Under the pieces are notes generated by a model. It had not been told where the DNA came from. It saw only the letters and a program-made list of their open reading frames with translations, and ran no database searches. Positions 45,809 through 57,951 of a DNA stretch of 64,000 nt are shown here, one piece after another. Positions within the stretch are counted from its first letter, which is position 1. The number at the start of each line of letters is the position of its first letter. The stretch comes from Diphasiastrum complanatum. Taxonomy: Eukaryota > Streptophyta > Lycopodiopsida > Lycopodiales > Lycopodiaceae. The position numbers and the translations under genes were made by a program. The stretch is taken from positions 21,996,326 through 22,060,325 of the forward strand of contig CM055108.1 of NCBI GenBank assembly GCA_029204225.1. Direction: 5' to 3'.

Positions 45809-46225
45809 CGACAAACTCAAATTGCATTGGCCAAGCTGAATTTCGACCTACAATCTCTGGTTTGGCAAACAAATGAGCACAAGCCATCCACGATCATCTA
45901 ATACCATCAAACTCAAATCCAAGCAAGATTCTAGCAATCTGTCCGACCACTTATTCCAATAAGGGTCTGTAGGTAATGCACCCTCGATTGTGTAACTTGT
46001 AGGTAGGTTAGCCGAAACAAGATTAGCACTATACGATGTAGGACAACCTTATTTCACTTTTCTAAGCATACTTTTTTTCTCCAAAAAATCTCTCATGGTT
46101 TGAAATTCACTTGGATTCTCACCAATTGTCAAAGACTCCTTAAGGCAAATGATATCTTCTATAATGGCCTCAATGCTATAACATTAGATAGATTTTTTAA
46201 TATTTTGACATCTTCGACCCTACAG
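45809..46225 (+). repeat. Probable LTR remnant of the gypsy element
   Basis: Lies between the end of unit B homology and a gypsy primer site and ends ...cgaccctaca, one base before the primer site. The left terminus is not identified. Confidence 0.4.
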
Positions 46226-47087
46226 TGGCGCCGTTGCCAGGGATACGTTGTCACTAACTAGTATAGCTGCATTTTAGCTATTTCTTGCTTTTTGGAGTAG
46301 TTTTAGGTAGATTTTTGGGTGTTGTATTAAGGTACTGTCCCAGACCTACATAGAAGCCTGCGAGAAGCATTGCAAAAATTAGAGAAAAAACCATAAAATT
46401 TCAAAAAACCCTTGTAAAAATCCAAAAAAATGCAAATCTTCACCAGAACTCTCGCAGAGCCCTCTGAAGTTCCATGTCAGTGAGACCAGAACATAGAGAG
46501 GCTAGCGAGAGTTACTTCACTATCTAAGTGCATGTGCGAGAGTTTTCAGTGAAAAAAGGATAGGAAAATACCAAAGCTCGCAGACACTAAAAATTTTAGT
46601 TCTAGTGGGCAAGAACTCTCGTAGAGAATTATGAAATTCCATTTCAGTGGGACCAGGACACAGAAGAGCCTGCGAGAGTTAGTTTGATTGCAGTGAGCAG
46701 AAAATTGGGTTTAAGTGCTAAAAAATCACTAAAAAGTGAAGATCCAGCAAATCCTTCCAGAGAGAACTCTCGCAGACCATCTCAATCGATCCATAATGTC
46801 AATCTCCATCAATGATGAAGCCTGCAAGAGTTAGTACTGAGAATTGGTGAAGATAAAGCCAAAATAGTGGTTTCGAATCCTCACATACAGTAAAATTTTT
46901 ACTTCTTGCGCGAGTTAACTCTCACAAAGAATTCTAGAGTCAGATTTGAGCCAGATTCAGCTCCTATGATCCTTTCGAGAGTTACTTCCCAAGGATCTAA
47001 AAGATATCAAGATTTTTATCTGCAAAATAGCTAGAGAACCCTGGCACAACCAACTCTCGCACAAGAGAACCCTCGCTAACTAGAACA

Positions 47088-48638
47088 ATGGAAAGATCTG
47101 CACCAAATCCAGCTACTGTCAAAATCTCAGGTCAATCAGTGCAAGGAGTAAAAAACTATCAAGGAAAAACCATCGTACAAGGCCTAAATTTCACTTCCAG
47201 CCAATGGACTCAACGGGCCAACTGGTACCTGTCACTCCCTTGCAAGCAGTCCGGAGGGCACCTCAGATGGAGATACCAAAATACGACGGATCATCAAATC
47301 CCATCCACTTCCGCCAGATCTACGAGCAAGCTTCTGAAATCTACGACGAATGGACACTTGTAAAAAAGCTGATGTTGTTTCCCATGTCCCTATTAGCGGT
47401 GGCTCAAGATTGGTTTTTCAACCTATCAGAGGAAGAGAAATCCACTTGGGAAGTTGTTAAAGCGGCTCTTATCACGCGCTTTAAGCGAAGAATATTCCTA
47501 TAAGATCCATTTCTCCTGCTCAGCAAGGTTAAGATGGGAAAAAGAGAAAGGGTTAGGGACTATATATGAAAGATTTCAGATCCTTAAGATCCAATCTAGT
47601 TGAATGATCTTTGCTTAGCAAGAGAAATACACTACCAATCTCACCAATGTAGAAAAATTAACATCTACAAACAAATTGAGATGCAAACACTAATAGAACT
47701 TGATCAAACTTGAATGAAATAAAAAAGTACTGTTGTTGTCCATACAAAACCAGCAAGCTACTATATTTCATATGTGTGGATCCAAAAATAACAAATATAG
47801 ATCATTCTACACATAGAATTGCAAGCAATCACCAAGATAGTGCACCAATGGATAGTAGAACCCAAGAGAACCATGTATAAGCATGAAATGAGATAGAGAA
47901 GAGAGAAGATTGCTCTCTCTATGAGCTACATTCTTTTATAGCAGGTCCAAACCCTTATCGGAACAAAACCAGCTACAATATCCCCGACACAAAAATGTAT
48001 GGTATTCAGTATGCACTCAAAACCATACAACAAACGAGTGCCCAGTCCTAAAGCAAAATCTGAGACTGACACATAGATTTTGCCATTTGTGCAATGCAAC
48101 ATCGCACGATATGGCATTTTGCCCATTTAACCCCCAGATTGTTCAACAGAAAAGGAGTCTTTATCAGACTTCTTATCCATATCATCAAGGGGCACCAAAT
48201 GCGACACCGAGGTACAGCGCACCAAATCATCAACAATGTATGGCCTTACCTGCACCATTGGGGCCAGTCAATCAACAAGTGGCCCACGTAAACTTGATAG
48301 CAGCAGAACCAGAATTGCCAATATCACCTCAACCTGAGCAACAATGGTATGGACCGGATGAACCATTTATGGATCCTGCCATAAATGAATATATTGCAGC
48401 CTATGCAGCTCAAACTCAACATCAAGGAGGAAGAAATTACTGCTGCTATGGATGTGACGAAGGACACAGAATTGCGGAATGTTCTTACAAGGGACAATAT
48501 ACATCCTTCTGTAGAGAATGCGGTTATGGACATTGCTACAGGAATTTTCCATTGAGACCCAGGACCAGTTCACCATTGATCTTGATTGTAATACAACAGG
48601 CAATAGTCCTAGAGGGGATGCCACTGGAAAGGCAATAA
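47088..48638 (+). pseudogene. Gypsy Gag, frameshifted and interrupted
   Basis: The first half has the Gag core MEIPKYDGSSNPIHFRQIY, then LMLFPMSLLAVAQDWFFNL and STWEVVKAALITRFKRR (47260-47500), with a frame change near 47200. After a foreign segment it resumes with three knuckles: CHLCNATSHDMAFC (48079-48120), a Pro/Gln-rich linker, CYGCDEGHRIAEC near 48445, and a degenerate one, CRECGYGHCYRNF, near 48515. Three knuckles are more than most gypsy Gags have. It is broken and not translatable as one protein. Confidence 0.7.
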
Positions 48639-49057
48639 CTCCATGCTCCTGTGTTAGCCGTTACGCAAGCATTGAAGAGGAAGGAAGTGGCTCCCTCACC
48701 ACCACCATCGGTCACTAATGACCAATTCTCAACTTTAGCGCCATATCCGAATGTGAGGGAAGAAAGGAGACAATAACAGAAGATACGGCACTGGGTATAG
48801 AGAGAGCACAAGCAGAGGAAAAAGAACAAGAAAGGGACAACCCCATGGAATCTCCCGCTGATGGCGAATGGGAACCACAAACGGGCTCACCATTGCGCAC
48901 TGATCAAAATGATCGGTTGCATCGTCATGAACCACCTTTTCACATGGTAGAGCCCAAGGAGCCACGCACTGAAAGGCTCACAAGCTTACCAATGAGCCAT
49001 GTTAGTTTACCCCTTGGAGAATTATTGCGGATTGTGCCACAAGCTAAAATCCTTTTG

Positions 49058-49620
49058 GCCAGGCTTTTAGACGGCTTTAGTGGTTACAACCAGGTGAAGA
49101 TAACACTCCAAGACTAGCATAAGACAACATTTGCCATGGAATGGGGAACCTATGCCTATAAGGTGATGTCATTTGGACTTTGCAATGCCCCAAGCACTTT
49201 CCAGCGAGTCATGCAGGTGGCATTCAAAGAGTATTTGCAGAAATTTTTGGAAATTTTCTTGGTGCATGCATGGACCAGACTCAGAAAACTTATCCAATTT
49301 GGAGAAAGTGCTACAAAAATGCCACGAATTCCAGATCTTCCTGAATCTAAAAAAATATCAATTTTGGGTTACACATGGCTTGATTCTCAGCCATATAGTA
49401 TCTACACATGGGATCGCCATGGAGCTATTGAAAATCAGGATCATTGTTGATCTACCACCACCAGGAACGATCCGTGAAGTCTACATTTTTATGGGTCATG
49501 CTAACTATTATAGGATCTTCATTCTAGATTTTGCGGAGCTAGCTTGACTAATTTACAAACTCACAACAGATCCACATTGGAACGAGGAAGCCCTAAAGGC
49601 TTTCCAAAAACTTAAAGATG
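49058..49620 (+). pseudogene. Gypsy reverse transcriptase fragment
   Basis: LLDGFSGYNQVKITLQD, a stop, then KTTFAMEWGTYAYKVMSF and GLCNAPSTFQRVM: RT motifs of gypsy type. The catalytic YxDD motif, expected after LQKFLEIFL near 49255, is absent because of a small deletion and frameshift. The sequence ends in the RNase H approach (TDPHWNEEALKAFQKLKDA). Confidence 0.75.
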
Positions 49621-50693
49621 CACCAGGTGAGTTATTATCTAGTACGGGCTTCGATCCAATGGGGAGGGGGCTAAACTACGGATCTAAGCCTACCAAGGGT
49701 GTCAATCCGGATATATGATCTGAGGGTGGAATGGCTTAGTGTAGAAGTAAGATGCTTGACACTTTCTTGGTTCTTCTTAAGGTTTAGATATGTAAAGATC
49801 CTCTTCTTGGATCTTGGCTTCTCTTGGAATGTTTAGGCTCTTTGAGCTCTAAACCTTCTTCTCTTGAGGCTCAGCTTCTCAAGGAAGGGGAACAATGGAA
49901 AAAAGACCTACCTATGGATCTTATTGATCACTCCAAATGTGGTTCTAACACCTATTATTATTGTGTGGTTTTGTGGATTATGTGATTGAAAGCTTGGGCT
50001 AATGGTCATTCTTCTTGTGATAGCATGATTAGGAAACAATAATCAAGCATTCAAGCTCCCACAATCAATCATACAAGTGTAAAAGAAGAGGGCTTCACAT
50101 AGAAAGAAAAGGTAGGAGGAGGAGGCTTTGCTTCTCTCTCTCATTCTCAATCTCTATTCTTGCAAAAGTGTTTTCAAAATGGTATCACATCCCACTTATA
50201 AACAAAGTTAGGGTTAGGGTTTTTGGTTCACCCAAAACCATGTGCCATAACAACTTGACTATCTTAAGAGTTAAAAAATCCAAATTGCATTTTAAACTAG
50301 TGGGCTCCTTTCTTATTTTGGCCCATCGGTATTTTAGATCTATCTCTATTTCTCATGCTTTTGGCTTGCGAGTACAATGCACCAATTGAGATTTTTTGGC
50401 ATTACATTATTGATAGATCTAACTCTTGAGCCGACTCGGCCATGTTTGTATTCCCATTGTCGTAAGATCTGTTGAGGAGATGATGGGCTTGGTCTTTGCT
50501 CGTTGGACAGTCTGCAATCTTGTTGACCTTCTGATATTGGCTTTCCTGATGGATCTGAATTTTGGAACTCCTTTTGGGTTGTTCGTCAATGTTCGTTGGC
50601 GTAGTTTGGTCGCATGATATCATTGTTAGAAGAATCTTTACTGGAATTATCTGTTAGAAGAATCTTTACCAAAATCTTCTAACATGCTAGATC
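49621..50693 (-). repeat. Possible solo LTR
   Basis: Bounded on the plus strand by tgcacc (49619) and tcttctaaca (50693), so that on the minus strand it reads TGTTAGAAGA...GGTGCA. The direct repeat ctgttagaagaatctttac occurs near 50626 and 50650 close to the end. It breaks the gypsy element from the copia piece beyond. The target duplication is not evident, so the call is tentative. Confidence 0.35.
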
Positions 50694-50779
50694 CAGGTTT
50701 GATCTAGGATTGGTTGGGTGGTTTGGCTCCATAGTCTCTTCTATTGTGTTCTCATATCCTCATCTTAGGGGCAATCCTT

Positions 50780-51235
50780 TGGGGTCTTTATAGTAAGAAT
50801 GCCGGTAAGCAACCAGATCAATAGGAGAATGCAGTCACGACACCTCCCAACTTTGACATGGATGAAGGAGCATTTATGGTCAAAGACCAAAAAGAGCTAT
50901 TGGATAATTCTTGGTTTTTAGATTCTGGAGCTACTCAACATATGACCAATCATCGTGAGCATTTTTACTCCTATGCATCTTACAATACAATAAGATACGC
51001 TCATCTTGGCGATGAAAGCACTCACACTATCAAAGCTGAAGGTACTGTGAGATTGAAATTTCAGCATGATCAATTCAAACTACTATCAAATGTTTTGTAT
51101 TTTCCTAAACTTTCTACAAATCTGTTATCAATACGTAGAAATACTGTTTTGGGCATAAGGTAGAGTTCAAGTTTGATCAATGCCAAATTATCGATAGGAC
51201 AAGTAAGATCCTAACTCTCATATTTGAGCAATCTC
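50780..51235 (+). pseudogene. Copia fragment: protease and following region
   Basis: MDEGAFMVKDQKELLDNSWF, then LDSGATQHMTNHREHFY (protease, DSG intact), HLGDESTHTIKAEGTVR and LLSNVLYFPKLSTNLLS. The same segment of the same family lies at 4380-4666. Ends after LGIR-stop. No other part attached. Confidence 0.8.
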
Positions 51236-51453
51236 ATGTCAATGTGTGAAAATTGTCAAGTTTTGATGAAACTAGCTTCATTGTTCTACATCCTTTGGAT
51301 CTTGAAAATGAAATAATGTTCATTCATATTTAAAATGATCAAGTTTTAGTGAGAAGATGAAACTTCATTTTGGCACTCATTGACTCCTAGGTTTCCAAGG
51401 GTTAAAGACGTTCAATGCAAAGGCAATGGAGACTCATATATGGTGAAACCAAG

Positions 51454-51624
51454 AAAGCACTCACTCATATGTTTGATTTCACATATGTGTGTTGTTGTTT
51501 TATGAAGATATCATAGATGAAAGTGTGGAGGAATCATTATGATTCTATGTTCCTTTTCATTTTGTATTTATATTTTTGTTGTGTAGTATTGATATAAGTA
51601 ATAGTGAAGCATCCAAATTTGGAC

Positions 51625-51699
<75 letters not shown>

Positions 51700-52428
51700 G
51701 GAAGAAGGTTAATGCATGATTATTGAGGATATGACACTAACATCAAGTTAATGTTGATGCATGTTGATTGTTTGCTATTATAGCATGTGTAAAGTTTTTG
51801 TGCATAAGTGTCAAGATTGAGAAATTGAGTTGTTGGGCCTTGGCAATGATATGTATGAAGTCTTAATGTAATCAATAGTGATTAGTATTCAACTTTGTAT
51901 CAACAAAAGTTCCTTCATAAGCCATCTTGGCCCCTCTTATGTTTGTAATATGTATTGTATGCACATCATTGTCCTTTGCATTCATGCCATTTTATGCTTG
52001 CTCATGTTGATTGTCATCTAGATTGAGAACTAAATAATGTGCATTCCCATGGCATATGATGAAATTTATCAATGAGTCATTTTTCCATAACAAGACAAGA
52101 GGATGAGTTTATAATTTGCATAATATGCCACGACAGACAAAATCAAGCATAATATGAGTCATGCAATTCTTGCCCAAAAATTACATTAAAGGTTGAAATT
52201 TTTCATCCAAGAGGGCTTTGTACTATTTCTAAAATTTGCCCAAGAAAGTTCCATATTTTCTAGCATAATATTAGAATGCATAATGGGGTTCCCATAATCA
52301 ATCTCCATTGTCCAATCTTGTAAGATTTGAGTGGAGAAGACATCATAATGGTACGTTTAAGTTACAAATAGTGTGCTAAGTGTAAATCTTATGGGAAATT
52401 TGTCTTAAAAATGATGGAGTCTCATGCT
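51454..52428 (+). repeat. Unit C upstream segment of the duplication
   Basis: Collinear with 1-915 of unit A, including an expanded (TC)n tract at 51628-51697. Homology ends at ggagtct just before the copia LTR remnant. Confidence 0.85.
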
Positions 52429-52682
52429 TAAAAAATTAAACTGATTATTTGATTGTTCTATTTTCGTGCATCTCCTTGTCTTTCGCTATCTTGATTGCTA
52501 GAATGGAATCTGGTCTGTGATGTGGGGTCACATGTCTAGGTTCCTGTGAGCTTCCACACAAAAGAAAATTCAAAGAAACAAAATCATTTGCGACAACGCA
52601 ACAAAACCGTTCGCGACATGGTATCAGAGCCTACAGGTTATCACTACTGATATTTAAGCAATGATATTCTAGACAACAGAAT

Positions 52683-54700
52683 ATGGGTACAACGATCCAG
52701 ACAAGAGTAGAAAGCAGTCTTGATGGTGCAAATTACAGAATATGGAAATTCAAAATCAAAACACTTCTGAAGGGTGAAGGGATTTGGTCGGTGACCGAAC
52801 TCTAAGAGGTGCAGCCTCTAGAGGGAGACCCAAGGAGAGCTGAATGGATCAAAAAGGATGAGCGCGCAATGGCGATCATCGTTTCATCCATAAATAAAGA
52901 TCTACTCATGCAGATTGAAGACTGCAAAGGCATACATGCAGCGTGGTAAAGATTGAAATAGAAGTATGAAGTGAGGACTGCAGCTTCAGTCATGCACCTT
53001 CATAATTAGGTGCAATCCATACGATGGGATGGCAATCAGTTGGTTCAGCACATTGAGAAGATCAGAATGATCTTTGCTCAGCTCGCTACATCAGGATAGG
53101 AGCATGAAGTCCCAGCACCACAACAATTGATGTACTTCATGAAATCTCTACCGACGTCCTATCAGCCGCTGAGAATGCTCATACTGAGTCTACCGGAAAT
53201 GACATTCGACAAAGCAGTCAGTCTTGTCACTGTTGAGAGACTGATGAGAGACGAAGGAGAGAGAAGCAGTGATCAAGAAAAGGCTCTCTTCACGAAAGGA
53301 AAGAAGTAAGAACAAAAATAAGCCAAGATTTGAGAAGACAAAGTCCTAAAATCAACAATCTTCTTCCTGGGATCACTGCCACAACCCAGGCCATACAGTC
53401 AATAAATACTGGTTCAATCCAGCACTGCAAGAAAAAGGGGCATTCTGCATACGATTGCAAATTTCACCCAAAAAAAAAAACAACTGCAAACATTGTCAGG
53501 CCAAGCAGAGCTGCCAGGAGCACTCTATGTGCCCTCAGTCAGAAAAGATATACTATCCGTTTCCAAGATGGAAGATCTTGGCATTCGAGTTTTGTTCGAC
53601 GACACCACATGCCGCATGATTGAGAAGATGACACACAAGTTGCTGACGGTCAGATGCACATAGGAGAATGTATCATTTGAACATGCAGAGCCTATACGAC
53701 ATGAGCAAAAAAGATATAGTCACAGGTCTCAAGATTTCAAGGCCCAAAACTGAGTCTACCAGATATGACATTCAACAAAGCAGTTAGTCTTGTCACTGAT
53801 GAGAGACTGATGAGGGACAAAGGAGAAGGAAGCAGTGATTAGGAGAATGCCCTCTTCATGAAAGAAAAGAAGAAAAACAAGAACAAACCCAGATTCGAGA
53901 AGATGAAGTACTCGAATCAACAATCTTCTTCTTGTGATCACTGTCACAAACTAGGCCATACAACCAACAAATGATGGTTCAAACCAGCAATACCTTGCAT
54001 GCACTGCAAGAAAAAGGGGCACTCTGCATACGATTGCAGATTCAACCCAAAAAGAAAGAATAGCTCTTAGAAAGCAAATGTTGCTGAATCATCCAAGGAT
54101 GCAGATAGAGGTGATGAAGCCTTCACAATACTTGATGAAACTTCGACCAGCTACGCTGAACACGACTACGATGTAGTCATTGATTCAGGAGGAACATCAC
54201 ACATCACCTGCAACAAGAAAATATTGATTGACTTCAGAGAACTCAAAAATAACAGAGCAATGATTCTAGGTTGTGGGAGCATACATGATGTCAAAGGCAT
54301 CGAGACTCTATAGCTACGAACATTGTCAGGTCAAGCAGAGCTGCCAGAAGCATTCTACGTGCCTTCACTATGAAAAGATCTGCTATCAGTCTCCAAGATG
54401 GTAGATCTTGGAATTCGAGTTTTGTTCGATGGCAACACATGTCGCATGATCGAGAAAATACAAACAAATTGCTGACGGTTGGATGTAGAGAAGAAAATCT
54501 CTACCAAGACAAGATAATCAACAACTCTGATAGCATATTAAATGCATCAGAGAATGCTCTGGCACAGAAGAATGTATCATCTGAACATGAGGAGCCTGTA
54601 TGACATGTGTAAGAAAGACATAGTCACAGGTCTAAAGATATCAAGACCCGATACTGAGTTCTGCGAAACTTGTCAGAAAGGCAAACTGACCTATTTCCAG
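52683..54700 (+). pseudogene. Copia Gag and protease region with internal tandem duplication
   Basis: Gag starts MGTTIQTRVESSLDGANYRI at 52683. The segment LPEMTFDKAVSLVTVERLMR (53190) with knuckle remnants and the downstream GAG-pre-integrase part (to about 53755) is repeated from 53755 as LPDMTFNKAVSLVTDERLMR, knuckles CDHCHKLGHTTNK and CMHCKKKGHSAYDC, protease VVIDSGGTSHIT (54178), and LWHRRMYHLNMRSLYDM (54553). The first repeat lacks most of the protease, so the two are unequal. Many stops. Inactive. Confidence 0.75.
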
Positions 54701-54714
54701 ATTTCACGCGTGTG

Positions 54715-55435
54715 GGGAATGTCCACAAGTATGACGGATCTAATTAAGCTTTGTGATTGGCATAGTAACCTGATTCTAGATTGATTAGCAAGATCTAGTT
54801 CAGAAGAAATGGCTTTATTACAATCTAGCATGCTAAGCAACTGAATATGATAGCAATGAATCAATAATGAGCAAAAAATACAAGATATCAGTGTATAAGC
54901 ATTAGCTTCAACACGAGTTAGAAAGAGAAAAGTAGAGAGATAACAAGCAAAATAGTTTAGATCCAAAATGGCATGAGATAGCTACAAAACTTTGGTTCTT
55001 CATCATTGATTGTGAGGAGAGTTACACATATTTATGAGGTAGCTCGAGGTAGAACCACATCCATCCATTACAAAATGACATCTTAAGTGACATCTAGAGT
55101 CTATGTGACATTTGTCACTTGCCATGCATGAAATTCTACCAACTTTTTACAAGTGTACTAGTTCTAACTAACAAAGTACAAATCATCATGCATGTGTCCA
55201 TTACACTTTGTGCATGCCTTGCATGTCACTATGGATCACTTACAATTAATGCATGTGAATTGCCACGAGTTTCTACAAGCATGACCTTGCTAATTCTATG
55301 TCTACAAACTATATGCAAGTAGTATTCATCAATCTAGATATTACATAACCATGTAGCTCGAGTTCTATGTAGGCCAAACTTGACATTTTGCATTAATGAG
55401 CTACATACTTGCATGGTACAACATTTGTAGCAAGC
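54715..55435. mobile_element. Foreign insertion in copia integrase
   Basis: Copia coding sequence breaks off near 54715 (after ...KLTYFQISR) and resumes near 55440 (YVCGPIKVDSIQ). The 0.7 kb between is AT-rich and non-coding and ends ...ggtacaaca, so on the minus strand it would start TGTTGTACC like an LTR. Termini and target duplication are unresolved. Confidence 0.45.
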
Positions 55436-55439
55436 CAAG

Positions 55440-55904
55440 AAATCGATATGTCTGTGGACCGATAAAAGTGGATTCGATCCAAGATCGAGGTATTTCCTGA
55501 CATTCATAGATGACTACAACTGGATGACTACGATCTACTACCTAAAGAAGAAATCTGAAGTATTTATTTCCTTCAAGAAGTTCATGGCATTTGCAGAGAG
55601 ACACATCTCAAAGAAGATACAGATCATCAGATCTGTCAATGGAGGTGAGTACAAGATCAAAGAATTTTCAAAATTATACCAAGAACAAGGGATCGAGAAT
55701 CAGTTCACTCCTGCATACACACCAGAATATAATGGTGTCGCTGACAGAAGAAACAGAATGCTAGTTGAAGGAGCCAAATGCATGATGACACAGGCTCAAT
55801 TGCCAAGTCAATTCTGGGCTGAGGCAATAGCTGTAGTTGTACACCTGCAGAACAGATCAACAATGACAACGCTGGAAAATGAGATACGAAATGTGGACAG
55901 GTAG
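55440..55904 (+). pseudogene. Copia integrase core with two lost catalytic residues
   Basis: FLTFIDDYNWMTTIYYLKKK, then IRSVNGGEYKIKEF, where the second catalytic Asp is Val, then NGVADRRNRMLVEGAK, where the third catalytic Glu is Asp, then LPSQFWAEAIAVVVHLQNR. Ends at a stop at 55902. It cannot catalyse integration. Confidence 0.8.
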
Positions 55905-57900
55905 AAAGCCTGATCTATCATACGTACGTGTGTTTGGATGTGCAGCTTACAAGAATATTCCAAAAGAAAAGAGAAGCAAGCTCTAATTTATGGTCGGATA
56001 CTCGAACGGAACACAAGTATACAAGCTCTACAACCCAACCACAAAAAAGGTCGTTTCGAGCAGAGATGTGAAGTTCGATGAGTCCACATTCCTTGGATTA
56101 AAAAATGAAAGAGGCCATGAGATCTTCACATTGCTGCCAATTCAAGAGGGAGATCGAGGACAGATGTCAAATCAGAATGTTGAGCCACAGACTCCATAAC
56201 AACAGGAAGCAGAAGATCAACCCCACGAACAAGAAACGTTCGAGCAACGACGAAACGAACCCAAAAGTTCAACAAGACAAAAAAGACCTCCAGACCGTTA
56301 CGTTGACAATCTTCAGTGGAGCGAAGACACGCAATTTGAGAACTACAGCTTCATTGAAGAGCCAACAACATACCAAGAAGTTGTCCAGAGTCCAGAGGGA
56401 GAATTCCGGAAGCAGGCAATGTCAGAGAAGACCGAGTCGATGAGGCGAAACGAGGCATGGACACTAGAGCCACTGCTAGAAAACAGAAAGATAGTCGACT
56501 GCAAGCGAGTGTACAAGAAGAAGATGACATTCGATGGCACCGTTGGCCGTTACAAGGCAAGGCCTATTGCAAAAGGCTACACACAGAGATATGGTGTTGA
56601 TTATTTCGACACATATTTGCCGATGGTCAAGATGACAAGCATACGACTACTCCTTGCATATGCCACACAACACAATCTAGAAATTCACCAGATTGACGTG
56701 AAGACAACCTTTCTTCATGGAGATCTAGAGGAGGAAATCTTCATGAAGCAACCTGAAGGATTTGAAGACCCCGACAATCGACAATATGTCTGTCGGTTGC
56801 AAAGATGCATCTATGGTCTAAAACAGGCATCACGAGCTTGGTATAAGAAGCTCGACAGTCTTCTAAACCCTCTAGACTTCAATCCTACACAATCGGACTA
56901 TAATGTCTACATAAAAAGAGTAGGAAAAGATTTTGTGATACTAACTATTTTTGTGGACGATTCCATGATGATAGGAAATTCCTTGATGTTGATCAAAGAC
57001 ACGAAGAGTCAGATTTTTGAAAGTTATGAAATCACAGATCTAGGAGAAGCAATGAAATGCCTCGGGCTAGAGATCAGAAGAGATCGAACAAAGTGCAAAA
57101 TGTACTTGAGTCAGTCTGAATATGCCAAAAACGTGCTCAAGCATTATCACATGATGGACTCCAAAGAAAAGGCCATACCAATGATAGCTGGTGCCAAGCT
57201 GACGAAGCAGGATTGCCCAAAAACGGAAGATGAAGAACAGAAGATGGCAGGTATACCCTACCAAAGCCTAATCAGTAGTCTGATGTACCTTACAATTTGT
57301 ACCAGACCCGATCTAGCTTTCTCTGTTTATGCCTTAAGCCAATTCTCTTCCAATCCTGGCATGGCACATTGGCAAATGACAAAGCGAATCCTACAGTATC
57401 TGAAGGGTACCCAGAATATGGGATTAGCCTACAGAGCTGAAAACGAAAGAAAAAGATTCGAGCTGCACCACTACAATGATGCAAGCTGGACGAGCTGCAA
57501 AGATGACAACAAGCCCATAACTGGAGGATGTACCGTAGCGTGCGGAGCTGCAATCAGCTAGATATGCAAAAAGCAAACCTTGGTAGCTCAGTCTTCTTGT
57601 GAAGCTGAATATGTCGCAGCTTCAAAGGTGGAGAACGAGGTAGTGTGGTTATAGATGATGCTGCAGACAATCGAGATACCACAAGAAGGACCATGCACGG
57701 TGATGATGGACTCTCAGAGTGCCATTTGTCTGTCCCAGGACCCTGTCACTCCATTCAAAGACAAAACACATACCTCTAAAGTACCATCACATTCGAGATT
57801 TAATCTCGAAAGGAGAGCTCCAGATCTAGTACATAAAATCTAAAAACATGATTGCAGATCTACTCACAAAGCCGCTCGACAAGCCACTCTTTGCCAAGCA
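55905..57900 (+). pseudogene. Copia reverse transcriptase and RNase H
   Basis: The integrase tail (SYVRVFGCAAYKNIPKE, KLYNPTTKKVVSSRDVKF) leads into a 380-residue open stretch (56419-57561): KARPIAKGYTQRYGVDYF, IHQIDVKTTFLHGDLEEE, IYGLKQASRAWYKKL, active site IFVDDSMM (near 56948), LGLEIRRDRTK, TRPDLAFSVYALSQF, DASWTSCKDDNKPITGG. After TAG 57559, RNase H continues KKQTLVAQSSCEAEYVA and degenerates. The RT is the best preserved one in the window, with both active-site aspartates. The element is still inactive because of Gag and integrase damage. Confidence 0.85.
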
Positions 57901-57951
57901 AAGAAAGACAATTGGATTAAACATGCAAAGCTGCAAGGTTCAAGAGGGAGT

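Larger units (their letters stand above)
46226..49620 (+). mobile_element. Ty3/gypsy element (tRNA-Asp type primer site)
   Basis: The primer site TGGCGCCGTTGCCAGGGA (46226-46243) is the type used by plant Athila/Tat gypsy elements. A leader of about 0.85 kb, a Gag frame, three zinc knuckles and an RT piece follow. Protease, most of RNase H and integrase are not visible. A segment without Gag homology (about 47590-48050) seems to be an insertion. Confidence 0.75.

Noticed and set aside
50205-50222. Telomere-like repeat (gttagggttaggg)
   Set aside because: Only two and a half units; expected by chance in AT-rich DNA.
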